A stretch of DNA of 64,000 nt from an uncultured PS1 clade bacterium (GTDB lineage Bacteria; Pseudomonadota; Alphaproteobacteria; RS24): positions 56,153 to 120,152 of the forward strand of contig CACNWB010000002.1 in assembly GCA_902624095.1 (NCBI GenBank). The letters run 5' to 3'. Positions 7,555-17,070 of the stretch are shown here, one piece after another (within the stretch, counting starts at the first letter, position 1; each line of letters starts with the position of its first letter). A program made the translations under genes and the position numbers. Under the pieces are notes generated by a model. It searched no databases. It saw nothing but the letters and a program-made list of their open reading frames with translations, and was not told the origin of the DNA.

Positions 7555-7938
7555 ATGAGTTCGTTTGTCGACAGTTTAAAATTTTACGCTGACACGCTAG
7601 CCCTCCGGTCGCGGCGGGGCAATGTATTGGCGACGAATATTGCCAATGCCGCCACGCCACATTTCAAGGCGCGCGATGTGAATTTTGATGCTGAAATGCG
7701 GAAAATCTCCAAAACAAATGTTCTGGACACAACACATAGTAAACATATCCCCGTGCCTGGTTTGCGCGAAGGCGAGCTGGCCTACCGCCAGTCAGTCAAC
7801 CCGTCGCTAGACGGCAATACTGTGGAAATGGTTGTCGAGCAAACCGAGTTTTCCGAAAACGCTGTTCGGTACCAAACCTCGCTTGCATTCATCAATGGTC
7901 GCATTGCCGGTCTTATGTCAGCGATTAGGGGTGAATGA
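7555..7938 (+). CDS. flgB: Flagellar proximal rod protein FlgB
   Basis: A 127-aa rod protein, normal FlgB length. It has the rod/hook family N-terminal motif (GNVLATNIANAATPHFKARDVNF) and a C-terminal helix (TEFSENAVRYQTSLAFINGRI). The track start at TTG 7543 is rejected: ATG 7555 has GGAAAG just upstream. FlgB polymerises at the base of the rod, joined to FliE. It overlaps flgC by 4 bp (ATGA) and is first gene of the sigma-54-driven flgBCDEF unit. Confidence 0.93.
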   Translation: MSSFVDSLKFYADTLALRSRRGNVLATNIANAATPHFKARDVNFDAEMRKISKTNVLDTTHSKHIPVPGLREGELAYRQSVNPSLDGNTVEMVVEQTEFSENAVRYQTSLAFINGRIAGLMSAIRGE

Positions 7939-8363
7939 TGAATCAGTCATCGCAAGTTAAGAATATTTTCGATATCGCCCAGCGCGCCATGAACGCGCAA
8001 ATGACGCGGATGAACACTATTGCTAGTAATCTGGCCAATGCAAATACGGTCGCCAGTTCCGAAGAAGAGGCTTTTAGGCCTATGCGTCCGGTATTTGAAA
8101 CCAAATTCTCTGCGAATTTTAACAAAGATGGTTTAGCGACGACCGATGTCGCCAAAATTGTCGGATTGGAACGCCGCGCGGAACAAAAATATGATCCCGA
8201 TCATCCTAAGGCTGACGAACAAGGTTTTGTCTATGCTTCAGCTGTTCTGCCGGAGGAAGAAATGGTCGATATGCTGGAGGCTAGCCGCCAGTACCAGAAC
8301 AATGTCGAAGTTGTAACAACATTGCGTGCCCTGATGGTGCGCACACTTTCAATGGGTAAGTAA
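7935..8363 (+). CDS. flgC: Flagellar proximal rod protein FlgC
   Basis: A 142-aa rod protein. The N-terminal rod motif reads TRMNTIASNLANANTVASS; the C-terminal FlgC signature reads DMLEASRQYQNNVEVVTTLRALMVRTLSMGK. Two in-frame ATGs (7935, 7938) lie at the overlap with the flgB stop. It forms the second rod segment, exported by the type III apparatus without a signal peptide. The length and both ends match the family. Confidence 0.95.
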   Translation: MMNQSSQVKNIFDIAQRAMNAQMTRMNTIASNLANANTVASSEEEAFRPMRPVFETKFSANFNKDGLATTDVAKIVGLERRAEQKYDPDHPKADEQGFVYASAVLPEEEMVDMLEASRQYQNNVEVVTTLRALMVRTLSMGK

Positions 8364-8377
8364 GTCCGGAGTAAATA

Positions 8378-9070
8378 ATGTCCACGATTGATCAAAACTC
8401 ACAAAACTCACTTTCGGCCATTCTCGACAAGCTCGGCGTCAACAGGGCTGACGAGAAAAAGCAGGGTGCCAAAAATACCCTTGGTCAGGAAGATTTCCTG
8501 AAATTAATGACCACGCAATTGCAGAACCAAGACCCGTTTGCGCCCATGGAAAACGGCGATTTTATTGCACAGATGGCCCAGTTTTCGACCGTCACCGGCA
8601 TAACGGATATGGGAGAGACACTTAAGGGACTCTCCTCCCAGCTTTCCGAGTTCCGCCTTGCCACGGCGACTAACTTATTGGGCAGTTCTGTTTTGATCCC
8701 GGGGAATACCGCACGCCCGAATGAAAATGGTGAGATTCACGGCGTTGTCGACCTGCCATCGGCTTCAACTGCGACCAGCATTACGATTTCGGAAATTAAT
8801 GGTGAGGTAATCGACACAATCGAATTGGGTCCCCAGGCCAGCGGGCTTGTTGGTTTCACCTGGAACAATGTTCCCCAAAATATCATCGATGAAAACGCTG
8901 CCGTCCGACTAGACGCTTATGCAGACACCAGCAACGGTCGCGAGGCTGTTTCATCATCAGTCTTCGCTGAAGTGCTTGCCGCTTCGGCGGGCGGCGCTAG
9001 TGGCGTTCGCCTTGATGTTCGCGATTACGGCGAAATTGATGCCGCAGAAGTCGTTAAATTTCGCAAATAA
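8378..9070 (+). CDS. flgD: Hook cap / scaffolding protein FlgD
   Basis: A 230-aa protein. The conserved FlgD N-terminal region reads [20 protein letters not shown], followed by [20 protein letters not shown] FlgD Ig-like/tudor region follows (about 95-200). FlgD caps the growing hook and is replaced by FlgK. Here it must guide an unusually long hook subunit, encoded 37 bp downstream. ATG 8378 follows GTCCGGAG. Confidence 0.95.
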   Translation: MSTIDQNSQNSLSAILDKLGVNRADEKKQGAKNTLGQEDFLKLMTTQLQNQDPFAPMENGDFIAQMAQFSTVTGITDMGETLKGLSSQLSEFRLATATNLLGSSVLIPGNTARPNENGEIHGVVDLPSASTATSITISEINGEVIDTIELGPQASGLVGFTWNNVPQNIIDENAAVRLDAYADTSNGREAVSSSVFAEVLAASAGGASGVRLDVRDYGEIDAAEVVKFRK

Positions 9071-9107
9071 ATTTCGGTCAAATCAAATTTTTTCACGGAG
9101 ATAGACC

Positions 9108-12100
9108 ATGTCGTTTTATACAGCTTTGACAGGATTGAACGGTTCGCAGGCGGATATTTCAGCCACGTCGAACAATATCGCCAACGTCGGTACCACTGGT
9201 TTTAAACGAAGCCGCGCCGAGTTTGGTGATATTTTCGCAACCTCGCCGTTGCAAAACTCATCCTCATCGATTGGTTCGGGTACAATCCTAAAAGGCATCA
9301 AGCAGCAATTTACCCAAGGTAATATTGTGTCTTCGCTCAACGCACTTGACTTGGCTATTTCCGGACAGGGCTTTTTTGCGCTAAAGCCCTCGCTGACGTC
9401 AAACCAGACGGTCTATACACGAAACGGTTCACTAAACGTGAACAATGACCGGTACGTTGTTGATTCAGCTGGTCAATTCCTAAGCGTCTATCCAGTCAAC
9501 GACGACGGATCTGTTACTGCAAAGGACTTGTTGAGTGCTGTGCCTTTGCAACTACCTGTGACATCTGGTGACCCTCGCGCAACCAGTAATATTGAACTTG
9601 GTGTGAACGTTCCTGCCGCCGCAACCGTAGTGACTGAGCAACCTCAATTTACCGATGGATATGAGTTTAATCCCGATGACCCAACAACTTTTACGAATTC
9701 AACATCGATAACAATCTTTGATGACCTTGGTAATCCAACAATCGCAACAATCTATTTTATCAAGACCCAGAATGCTTCGGCGTCTGACCCTACTAACAAA
9801 TTTGATACGCGACTTGTCATAAATGACACCGTAATAGGCCCAGACCTCGTAAATGCTGTTGATGATAGTGGCCGGCAAATTTTTATAGATCGGTTCGGAA
9901 CGCAAACTATCTCTGTTCCAGACGACAACTACTTCTTGGAAGGAAAGGGATCGGCGCTATATAAGGCTGACTCACTTCAAACCAAAGTGAACTCGCAGCC
10001 TGCAAGCCTAAAGGGTGAACAGGCTGGATTTGATTTTGGTGAAGAGGGCGATAAGCTGGTTGAGATTGTTACCGACCCCATGCAATTTAACTCTACCAAA
10101 GAAGCGGGCAACGTCGAAGGTAATGTATTTTGGGGCAAAGATTTTCTGCTAGTAAATATTGATGATGGTGACCAGCCAGTCAGCATTGATATCCGACCAG
10201 GCAAATATAATGCTGTGCAGCTCGCGAACGAGGTAGAGCGGGCAATCAATGAAGCCTATGGCGATGATAAAAAAATCCAGATTGTGCAAAACGTGGACGA
10301 CACGCTCACTCTTGACCTAATCAAGCTAGATGCGGATGGCGTGTCCACTGGGTTGACCAACAAAATTTCCGTCGATCTACTCGTAGATAGTTTTGTGTCC
10401 CAGCAAATACCAGGTATGGATATAAATGGAGCATCCCCAGATTTTACCCTTGAGCAATTTTTGGCTCATTCGCAGGCTAGGCTTAATGAGGCCCTTAATA
10501 GCCACGTAATCGCCACAAATGCCGGAACAGGAGCTGAAACAAGCCAGAACTCAGAGGTTGGGGTGGGTAATAATTTATTTGCTCGGACTTCGGGCGCCGC
10601 TATGGACGGTATCCTGGATAAGACGCAGATTGTGGAATTCGAATATCGGAGCATGGATGCCACATCAACCGCCATTACCACGCAAGACAAATTTCTTGTG
10701 CACTCCTATTATGGTCGTCGTCCCGAATTAAGCGTTTACAATGAGCGTGTTCAGACTGCCGTCAACGCGAACGGTAATACCGTAGAGTATGATGCAGCCC
10801 AGAATACTCTTACTATTCAGCTGACCTCGGGCGGAGCAGCGAATTTTGTAAGTGGTGAAACAATTCGACTTGGTGGCGTCTTCGCTAATGCTTCAGGCGA
10901 AACATTACTGAATGGTAGAGAATTGACTATCTTTTCGGTGGATACAACCAACCATTTAATCAAGGTTGATACAACTGGGCTGTCTCTTCCAGATACCAAC
11001 TTTAACGAGACGAACAGTACAGTTTTCGCGCTAAGAGATAAAGCCTCAGATGTTGAAGCGTTTTTTGAAGGCGCAACAAACGTATATGAAGGATCTGACG
11101 TCAATTTTAATAGTAAAAAAATTATATTGCGAGAAAAAGGCGCGGCCAACTTGCATCCATACACAAACACCCAACTAGAGGACGCCAGCAGACAAATCAC
11201 TATAACGGAGACAGTCAACGGCGACTCCACAGCCATTACAACCAATGCCATGCCTGATAATGGAGGGGAAAGTCAGGTGGTGGGAGTAGGTGATACTATT
11301 CAAATAAGCTTCGGCCATAATGAAGCAAATTATACATTTAGAATCGCCGGAGCAGGAACAGTCAATGTGACAGTTGCAGGTCAAACAACGCAACCGTTTA
11401 CAACTGCGATTGATAATGCACTAGCTGCAATCAATGCTGACGCAAATTTAACAGCCACGAGAGTGGGTGAAAAAATCCAAATCGTCGTCGCAAATGCCAC
11501 TGCGACAATCTCAAATGTGCAATCAACAACAACAACAGAAAAAGGTATTTTTGAAGTTACAGGCGCTACATTATCTCTTACGGATTCTGGTGGTGCCGCC
11601 ATAGACGCACTTGAAAAGCTTGGGCTCGAAACCGTCACTAACACCGACGCGACTTCTACAAAAACTGTTTGGGTCGATGAACTGCAGCCTCCAATCAAGG
11701 TTGGTTACGACGAAATTAATCAGCGACTTACATTCAAAGTAGACAGAACCGTTTTAGGGACTGGTACAAATAGTAATTTTAACTCGTTTAAAGTTTCTGG
11801 AGCGTCAACTGCTGAACAGACTAATAACCTGGGTATTCCGGCTTCCGATGACGCGACGGAAACTTTAATAAGGGGTGGCGAAGTATTCTTTGGAGAGCCA
11901 TTTGTAGCAGACGGCGAAGAGATCCAGCTAAACGACAAACGGTATGGTGCTGATGTTCAATACAATAGTGATACAAAGACATTTACTTTCTCCAGCGGCT
12001 CTACCGGTGAAGCAATTGAAGCGAATGGTGCTATTGGTGTAACCGCGACACAAAAAAGTTCGAATATCCAAGTCGGGCGTTATTCCATAAGCGCCACGGA

Positions 12101-13244
12101 TGGATCAGTCATTAACAACGCTGTCGCTCTCGCCAGCCGCTCATTAGGACAGGGCGAAAACGCCCTAATGGGCGTCGGTTTAACGAAGACAGATGCGATT
12201 TTTGCAGCTGGCACAGGGTTGCAGGCTTTGCCGGCTATTTCGATTGGTGCTACCGCCAAAGAGCCTTTGACTGAAGTCTTTCGGCTTACAAATGTGGCCA
12301 ATGAAAATGTTTTCAATGTATCCGTGAATGGTATTAACGGTGTTATTGAAATTCCGACCGGCAATTATGTTGGATCCACGTTGGCGACAGCTCTTCAGGA
12401 GCGTATTAACCAAATCAGAGATCCTGAAACGGGCAATACAGTTGGAGGCGTGACGGTAAAATATGATGCTAATTCGAATAACTTTACCTTCACAACGGGA
12501 ACGCGAGGAGATGAATCAACTATCAAAGTTAAGGGAACCGCAAGATTAGGACTGGATGATGTTCCGCTTGGTGTGGGATCTGTTCCTCAAATTTTCAACT
12601 TAACCCAAGCTACCAACGCCCAAGGTGTTGCATTGTTTGTTAATGAAAATGGTCAAGTGGTGGAAAGTCCGCCGGCCAATCTGGTGGAAGGATATTTCCC
12701 TCTTTATATTGATGAGGGAGAGCTGACCTTCGATAAAAGTGGTCAATTAGTATCGCCAAAAAACCTGGTTCACTACGAAAAGCAGGAAGAAGGATTCTCG
12801 ATCGACCTAAATATTGATTTTTCGAAATCGACACAGTTCGCGCAGCCTTTCTCCGTGGTCTCGGTTGATCAGGACGGCTTTACTTCCGGGCGTCTTGACG
12901 GTCTGGAAATTGATGCTTCCGGTACAATCCGTGCCAATTACACCAATGGTCAGAACAATCCGTTAGGTAAAATCGTGGTTGCCAACTTCAACAACCAAAA
13001 TGGTTTGAAACAGATCGGTAACGCAACCTATGTGGAAACAGCTGTTTCTGGTGCGCCGCAGGTAGGTGAAGCGGGTTCTGAAGGTTTCGGCAATATTCTT
13101 TCGGGTTCGCTCGAACGCTCTAATGTGGATATCACCGAGGAGCTCGTGAATTTGATTACTGCCCAGCGTAACTTCCAGGCGTCTGCCAAGGCTATCGAAA
13201 CGACCACTTCGCTGACTCAGACAATAATTAATATCCGTATGTAG
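9108..13244 (+). CDS. flgE: Flagellar hook protein FlgE, giant form (1378 aa)
   Basis: The ends are canonical. The N-terminus has SATSNNIANVGTTGFKRSRAEF and the D0/D1 segment with ISGQGFFALKPS; the C-terminus has GSLERSNVDITEELVNLITA..NFQASAKAIETT. FlgE is usually about 400-700 residues, so some 700 extra residues sit in the outward-facing middle. That insert contains several 'hook IN'-like units (GKYNAVQLANEVERAINEAYG; GNYVGSTLATALQERINQ) with beta-strand repeats between. GGAG lies 8 bp upstream of ATG 9108. The middle is visibly AT-richer than the ends. The reading frame is open throughout, so this is a real long protein and not a fusion artefact. Confidence 0.95.
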   Translation: MSFYTALTGLNGSQADISATSNNIANVGTTGFKRSRAEFGDIFATSPLQNSSSSIGSGTILKGIKQQFTQGNIVSSLNALDLAISGQGFFALKPSLTSNQTVYTRNGSLNVNNDRYVVDSAGQFLSVYPVNDDGSVTAKDLLSAVPLQLPVTSGDPRATSNIELGVNVPAAATVVTEQPQFTDGYEFNPDDPTTFTNSTSITIFDDLGNPTIATIYFIKTQNASASDPTNKFDTRLVINDTVIGPDLVNAVDDSGRQIFIDRFGTQTISVPDDNYFLEGKGSALYKADSLQTKVNSQPASLKGEQAGFDFGEEGDKLVEIVTDPMQFNSTKEAGNVEGNVFWGKDFLLVNIDDGDQPVSIDIRPGKYNAVQLANEVERAINEAYGDDKKIQIVQNVDDTLTLDLIKLDADGVSTGLTNKISVDLLVDSFVSQQIPGMDINGASPDFTLEQFLAHSQARLNEALNSHVIATNAGTGAETSQNSEVGVGNNLFARTSGAAMDGILDKTQIVEFEYRSMDATSTAITTQDKFLVHSYYGRRPELSVYNERVQTAVNANGNTVEYDAAQNTLTIQLTSGGAANFVSGETIRLGGVFANASGETLLNGRELTIFSVDTTNHLIKVDTTGLSLPDTNFNETNSTVFALRDKASDVEAFFEGATNVYEGSDVNFNSKKIILREKGAANLHPYTNTQLEDASRQITITETVNGDSTAITTNAMPDNGGESQVVGVGDTIQISFGHNEANYTFRIAGAGTVNVTVAGQTTQPFTTAIDNALAAINADANLTATRVGEKIQIVVANATATISNVQSTTTTEKGIFEVTGATLSLTDSGGAAIDALEKLGLETVTNTDATSTKTVWVDELQPPIKVGYDEINQRLTFKVDRTVLGTGTNSNFNSFKVSGASTAEQTNNLGIPASDDATETLIRGGEVFFGEPFVADGEEIQLNDKRYGADVQYNSDTKTFTFSSGSTGEAIEANGAIGVTATQKSSNIQVGRYSISATDGSVINNAVALASRSLGQGENALMGVGLTKTDAIFAAGTGLQALPAISIGATAKEPLTEVFRLTNVANENVFNVSVNGINGVIEIPTGNYVGSTLATALQERINQIRDPETGNTVGGVTVKYDANSNNFTFTTGTRGDESTIKVKGTARLGLDDVPLGVGSVPQIFNLTQATNAQGVALFVNENGQVVESPPANLVEGYFPLYIDEGELTFDKSGQLVSPKNLVHYEKQEEGFSIDLNIDFSKSTQFAQPFSVVSVDQDGFTSGRLDGLEIDASGTIRANYTNGQNNPLGKIVVANFNNQNGLKQIGNATYVETAVSGAPQVGEAGSEGFGNILSGSLERSNVDITEELVNLITAQRNFQASAKAIETTTSLTQTIINIRM

Positions 13245-13270
13245 AATTTTATTTTTAGAATTGAAAAACA

Positions 13271-14026
13271 ATGGATAAACTCATCCACACTGCTTTGACG
13301 AGTATGCGCCTTTCAAATCATGGCGATACACTGCAATCTAGCAATTTGGCAAATGCTTCTGTGCCTGGATTTCGCCGGGATCTTCAAGCGGCCCAAGAGG
13401 TTCGGCTTTTGGCCGGTGAAGATCATCTCCGAAGCCGTGCCTTTACTATTCGAGATACGAAAAATGTATTTTCAGAAGAGCAGGGTGAAATTAGGTTTAC
13501 TGGCCTGACTACGGATGTTGCGATTAATGGTCAAGGCTACTTTATTATCCAAGATGGAGAGAGAGCTCCTCATCTATCTCGTCGGGGTGATTTGCGCATT
13601 AATGCTGAAAATCAGTTGTCAGATGGCGTCGGCGCTCTGATGCTAGACAATAATTTGCAGCCAATAGTGCTGCCACCGTTCCAGGATATATCTATTGGCG
13701 AGGATGGGCGAATAACCATCACTCCAATTGGCGCTGAGCCCGGAGATACCATCGTGGTGGGCTTTCTAGGAACTACCTTGGCCCAAGACGTCCCTCTTGA
13801 AAAATCGCTAGATGGAGCCATTCGACAGCCAGACGGAACAATTCCGCCTGCTGATCAGCAGGCGCAGATTCTTAGTGGCTCACTTGAAACTAGCAACGTC
13901 AATTCAGTCGAAGAGCTTGTTGAAAACATCAGGCGTCAACGCGAATATGAATTGAATGTTAAGCTAATTTCCATAGCACGAGATTTAGACGAAGCTGGAG
14001 CTTCGTTAATGCGTATGCCGAACTAA
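13271..14026 (+). CDS. flgF: Flagellar proximal rod protein FlgF
   Basis: A 251-aa rod protein. The N-terminal rod motif is slightly divergent (LQSSNLANASVPGFRRDLQ). The middle has the FlgF/FlgG loop (DVAINGQGYFIIQDG), and the C-terminus reads LSGSLETSNVNSVEELVENIRRQREYELNVK. FlgF sits between FlgC and FlgG in the rod. It follows flgE by 26 bp in the same unit. The length is usual. Confidence 0.93.
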   Translation: MDKLIHTALTSMRLSNHGDTLQSSNLANASVPGFRRDLQAAQEVRLLAGEDHLRSRAFTIRDTKNVFSEEQGEIRFTGLTTDVAINGQGYFIIQDGERAPHLSRRGDLRINAENQLSDGVGALMLDNNLQPIVLPPFQDISIGEDGRITITPIGAEPGDTIVVGFLGTTLAQDVPLEKSLDGAIRQPDGTIPPADQQAQILSGSLETSNVNSVEELVENIRRQREYELNVKLISIARDLDEAGASLMRMPN

Positions 14027-14039
14027 GTGAAAGAAGTGT

Positions 14040-14056
14040 TTGGCACGTCGATTGCT
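14040..14056 (+). promoter_or_regulatory. Sigma-54 promoter for flgG-flgL
   Basis: TTGGCACGTCGATTGCT, full -24/-12 match with GG-N10-GC, in the 65-bp gap between flgF and flgG. The predicted start is near 14067, 25 nt before flgG ATG 14092. It may allow the distal rod, rings and junction proteins to be expressed apart from flgBCDEF. Confidence 0.85.
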
Positions 14057-14091
14057 TATACAGACATAGAGTTCTTATTTAGGAGTTTGAA

Positions 14092-14880
14092 ATGTCTGTA
14101 AACGCAATGCACGTAGCAAAAAGTGGCCTCAATGCTCAGCAAGTGCGCATGCAAGTAATTGCTAACAATTTATCAAATGTGAATACAGCTGGTTTTAAAC
14201 GTGACCGAGCAAATTTCGAGTCTCTGTTGTATCAAGTCCGGCGACTGAGTGGCGATCAAACTTCTGAAGACACCGAATTGTCTTCATCTTATGCCGTCGG
14301 TACTGGTGTTCGCATTGTTAATACGGAAAAAATGCACTCTCAGGGCAGTCTTATGATGACTGAAAATGCTCTTGACCTAGCAATTGAAGGTTCAGGCTTT
14401 TTCCAAGTTCTATTGCCCGACGGACGCATCGCTTATACCAGGAACGGCTCGTTCACAAGAAGCAATGAAGGTATTTTGACTACGGCAAGCGGTTATGTTG
14501 TGCAGCCAGAGATCCAAATTCCTGAGGGAGCTACCAATATTAATGTTTCGGGCAATGGTGTTGTAAGTGTAACTGTGGCTGGAAACGCTGCAGCCGAAGA
14601 GGTGGGTCAGCTCACACTAGCTGATTTTGCCAATCGTCGTGGTTTGCAGCCAATAGGTGAAAATTTTTTAACGGAGACAGAAGCTAGCGGTGAGGCTTTG
14701 ATTTCCAACCCGCAAGAAGAAGGGGTAGGAAAACTTGTTCAAGGGGCACTAGAGGCGTCCAATGTGAATGTTGTTCAGGAGCTGGTCGAAATGATTGAAA
14801 CCCAGCGTGCCTATGAAGTGAGCTCGAAGGCTATCACCTCTGTAGACGAGATGTTGCGCTTTATTGCCAATAATCTTTAG
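14092..14880 (+). CDS. flgG: Flagellar distal rod protein FlgG
   Basis: A 262-aa protein of standard FlgG length. N-terminal motif VIANNLSNVNTAGFKRDRANFE; middle AIEGSGFFQVLLPDGRIAYTRNG; C-terminus VQGALEASNVNVVQELVEMIETQRAYEVSSKAI. It forms the distal rod, which passes through the P and L rings encoded next. TAGGAG precedes ATG 14092, and a dedicated sigma-54 promoter is just upstream. Confidence 0.96.
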   Translation: MSVNAMHVAKSGLNAQQVRMQVIANNLSNVNTAGFKRDRANFESLLYQVRRLSGDQTSEDTELSSSYAVGTGVRIVNTEKMHSQGSLMMTENALDLAIEGSGFFQVLLPDGRIAYTRNGSFTRSNEGILTTASGYVVQPEIQIPEGATNINVSGNGVVSVTVAGNAAAEEVGQLTLADFANRRGLQPIGENFLTETEASGEALISNPQEEGVGKLVQGALEASNVNVVQELVEMIETQRAYEVSSKAITSVDEMLRFIANNL

Positions 14881-14902
14881 TCAATTTTTGAGGGTTACTG
14901 AA

Positions 14903-15577
14903 ATGGTTATCTCGCTTCGTGCTGTATCGCTTCCCATCATTCTTGCTGTGTCTTTGTCGGCTTGTTCAACCTATGTTGAAAATAGGACCTCGGAAAGCTT
15001 TGTGCCGCGCTATGATGAGATTATGCCGGCTCAGGCTGCACCGCGTGCTAACGGTTCAATCTATAAAGCAAGCGCAAAAACTGGTCTTTTTACTACTGAT
15101 CAGCGCGCAAGATCGATAGGTGACATTCTCACAGTAGTGTTCGCCGAGGGCTATGCCGCTCAGAAAGCACAGAGTATGTCGGCAAATAAGTCAAACGCGA
15201 TGAATGTGACTGCTATGCCATTTGATTCCAACTCGCTGGGGCCGAAACTTGGGGCCGGGGCAACGTCGGCTTTTGCTGGAGATGGTGCGGCTACACAATC
15301 GAACTCCTTTACAGGGATGCTTTCAGTCAGCGTTATCCGTGTTTTTGAAAATGGCAATTTGGAAGTGGCGGGACAAAAACGTCTAACGCTTAACAATGGT
15401 AATGAATATGTGCGGGCACGCGGCATCATTCGGCCGGAAGATATCTCCGCAGGCAATCTTATCTCGTCGACGAAATTGGCGGATGCCGAAATCACTTATA
15501 CAGGTGCAGGCGACGTTGCCGATACTGGTCGCACCGGATGGGCGAGCAAATTAATCATGATGGCATTGCCATTTTAG
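14903..15577 (+). CDS. flgH: Flagellar L-ring lipoprotein FlgH
   Basis: A 224-aa lipoprotein. ATG 14903 (after TGAGGG) is chosen over the track start 14864, which overlaps flgG and would bury the signal peptide. Lipobox LSAC with Cys at about 20. FlgH features: [34 protein letters not shown], and the C-terminal [26 protein letters not shown]. It forms the outer-membrane L ring around the distal rod. Confidence 0.96.
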   Translation: MVISLRAVSLPIILAVSLSACSTYVENRTSESFVPRYDEIMPAQAAPRANGSIYKASAKTGLFTTDQRARSIGDILTVVFAEGYAAQKAQSMSANKSNAMNVTAMPFDSNSLGPKLGAGATSAFAGDGAATQSNSFTGMLSVSVIRVFENGNLEVAGQKRLTLNNGNEYVRARGIIRPEDISAGNLISSTKLADAEITYTGAGDVADTGRTGWASKLIMMALPF

Positions 15578-15587
15578 GGAGTGTTTT

Positions 15588-16730
15588 ATGCCCCAAGGAT
15601 CAAAATTTATTGGCATGATTGCCCTTGTCCTCGCCGCTGTAATTGGTGTTAGCGAAACGGCACGTGCTGATAGGCTTAAAGACCTAGCTAGTGTTGCGGG
15701 GGTCCGAGCGAACCAGCTTGTGGGCTATGGCATTGTGGTTGGTTTAAGCGGAACGGGCGATGGAAACACTCAGCTTACGCTGCAAACTATTCAGTCAATG
15801 GTTGCCCAGTTTGGTCAGTCGACTGATCTGGCAGGCATTAAGGGCAAAAATGCTGCTGCCGTTATGGTCACGGGTGACCTGCCGCCTTTTATGAAGCCTG
15901 GGCAGACAATGGATGTCACGGTTTCCACTCTTGGTGAGGCGAAATCTCTCCGAGGTGGAACTTTGCTTATGACGCCTTTACTGGGAGCCGACGGGCAGAC
16001 TTATGCAATTGCACAAGGAAACTTGTTAGTGGGTGGCTTGGGTGTTGAAGGAGGCGACGGCTCGAGTGTTATCGTCAATGTCCCTACTGTCGGACGTATT
16101 CCCCGAGGTGCAAGCGTAGAGCGAATGGTAGATACGTCGTTCTTAAACAACCCATATTTGGTTCTAAACCTGAACCAGGGCGATTTCAGCACAGCCTATC
16201 GCGTGTCTGAAGCTATAAATGCATTTTTGGATGACACCAGCATCGCCACCCCCATTGATGGAACGTCGGTGCGGGTGAAAGCACCTGAAGAGCCCGCACA
16301 AAAAGTTGCTTTTATGAGCCTTATTGAAAATATTGAAGTTGATCCGGCTAGGCCTTCGGCAAAGGTGGTCGTTAATTCTCGCACGGGCACTATCGTGATC
16401 GGTGGCGATGTCCGTGTCACTCCTGCAGCTGTCTCGCATGGATCTCTGACAGTGCGCATTGATGAAGACAAAAAAGTTACGCCTACAACGACCGCCGTCG
16501 TTAACGAAAATCAGGCAGTTGTGGCGCCCGGTGCGCCAGTTGTTGAAGACGATACCGACATTATGATCGATCAACCCGATGCTCAAGCATTTGTGTTTGA
16601 TCCAGGTGTGGATCTTTCCAGCATCGTCGACACAATGAATGGAGTTGGCGCAACTCCTGCAGATTTAGTGGCCATTTTGGAGGCACTGAGACAGGCTGGC
16701 GCGCTGCGCGCGGAGCTGGTTGTCATATAG
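15588..16730 (+). CDS. flgI: Flagellar P-ring protein FlgI
   Basis: A 380-aa periplasmic protein with a signal peptide (cleavage near ARA-DR, residue about 27). The FlgI core reads [21 protein letters not shown], then [15 protein letters not shown] and the C-terminal [23 protein letters not shown]. It builds the P ring in the peptidoglycan layer, helped by FlgA (encoded upstream) and, in flagella with an H-ring, surrounded by FlgT. ATG 15588 lies 10 bp after the flgH stop. Confidence 0.96.
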   Translation: MPQGSKFIGMIALVLAAVIGVSETARADRLKDLASVAGVRANQLVGYGIVVGLSGTGDGNTQLTLQTIQSMVAQFGQSTDLAGIKGKNAAAVMVTGDLPPFMKPGQTMDVTVSTLGEAKSLRGGTLLMTPLLGADGQTYAIAQGNLLVGGLGVEGGDGSSVIVNVPTVGRIPRGASVERMVDTSFLNNPYLVLNLNQGDFSTAYRVSEAINAFLDDTSIATPIDGTSVRVKAPEEPAQKVAFMSLIENIEVDPARPSAKVVVNSRTGTIVIGGDVRVTPAAVSHGSLTVRIDEDKKVTPTTTAVVNENQAVVAPGAPVVEDDTDIMIDQPDAQAFVFDPGVDLSSIVDTMNGVGATPADLVAILEALRQAGALRAELVVI

Positions 16731-16740
16731 AGAGCCGTCG

Positions 16741-17070
16741 ATGAATCCAATCAGCAAAAATATAGGACTGCCGCTCAATCAGTTTTTCGATGTGGCTGAA
16801 CCCGGAGGCCGAGGGCTTGATGAGGGGGATCTAGATGAGCTGCGTCGTGCAGCTGATTCATTTGAAGCAATTTTCGTGGCACAATTTATAAAAACAGCCC
16901 GAGCCTCGAAACTTGCCAATGATGTGTTTGGCAATCAGGCGTCTGAAACATACCAGTCCATGCTGGATGACCAATATGCAAGAAAATTAGCATCCTCAGC
17001 TAATCTTGGAATTGCCGAAGCCCTTGTAACCCAGCTTAGCGGATCATTAGCAAAATCTGGAGTACGGTAG
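16741..17070 (+). CDS. flgJ: Rod-binding protein FlgJ (N-terminal domain only)
   Basis: A 109-aa protein equal to the FlgJ rod-cap domain (LRRAADSFEAIFVAQFIKTAR, then NQASETYQSMLDDQYARKLA). The C-terminal muramidase domain found in gammaproteobacterial FlgJ is absent, as is common in alphaproteobacteria, so a separate lytic enzyme must open the wall for the rod; none is seen in the window. The track start at 16720 (TTG) overlaps flgI; ATG 16741 is preferred. Confidence 0.9.
   Translation: MNPISKNIGLPLNQFFDVAEPGGRGLDEGDLDELRRAADSFEAIFVAQFIKTARASKLANDVFGNQASETYQSMLDDQYARKLASSANLGIAEALVTQLSGSLAKSGVR

Noticed and set aside
12206-12221. TGGCACAGGGTTGC in flgE as a sigma-54 site
   Set aside because: The spacing is one base short (N9) and it lies deep inside a coding region.
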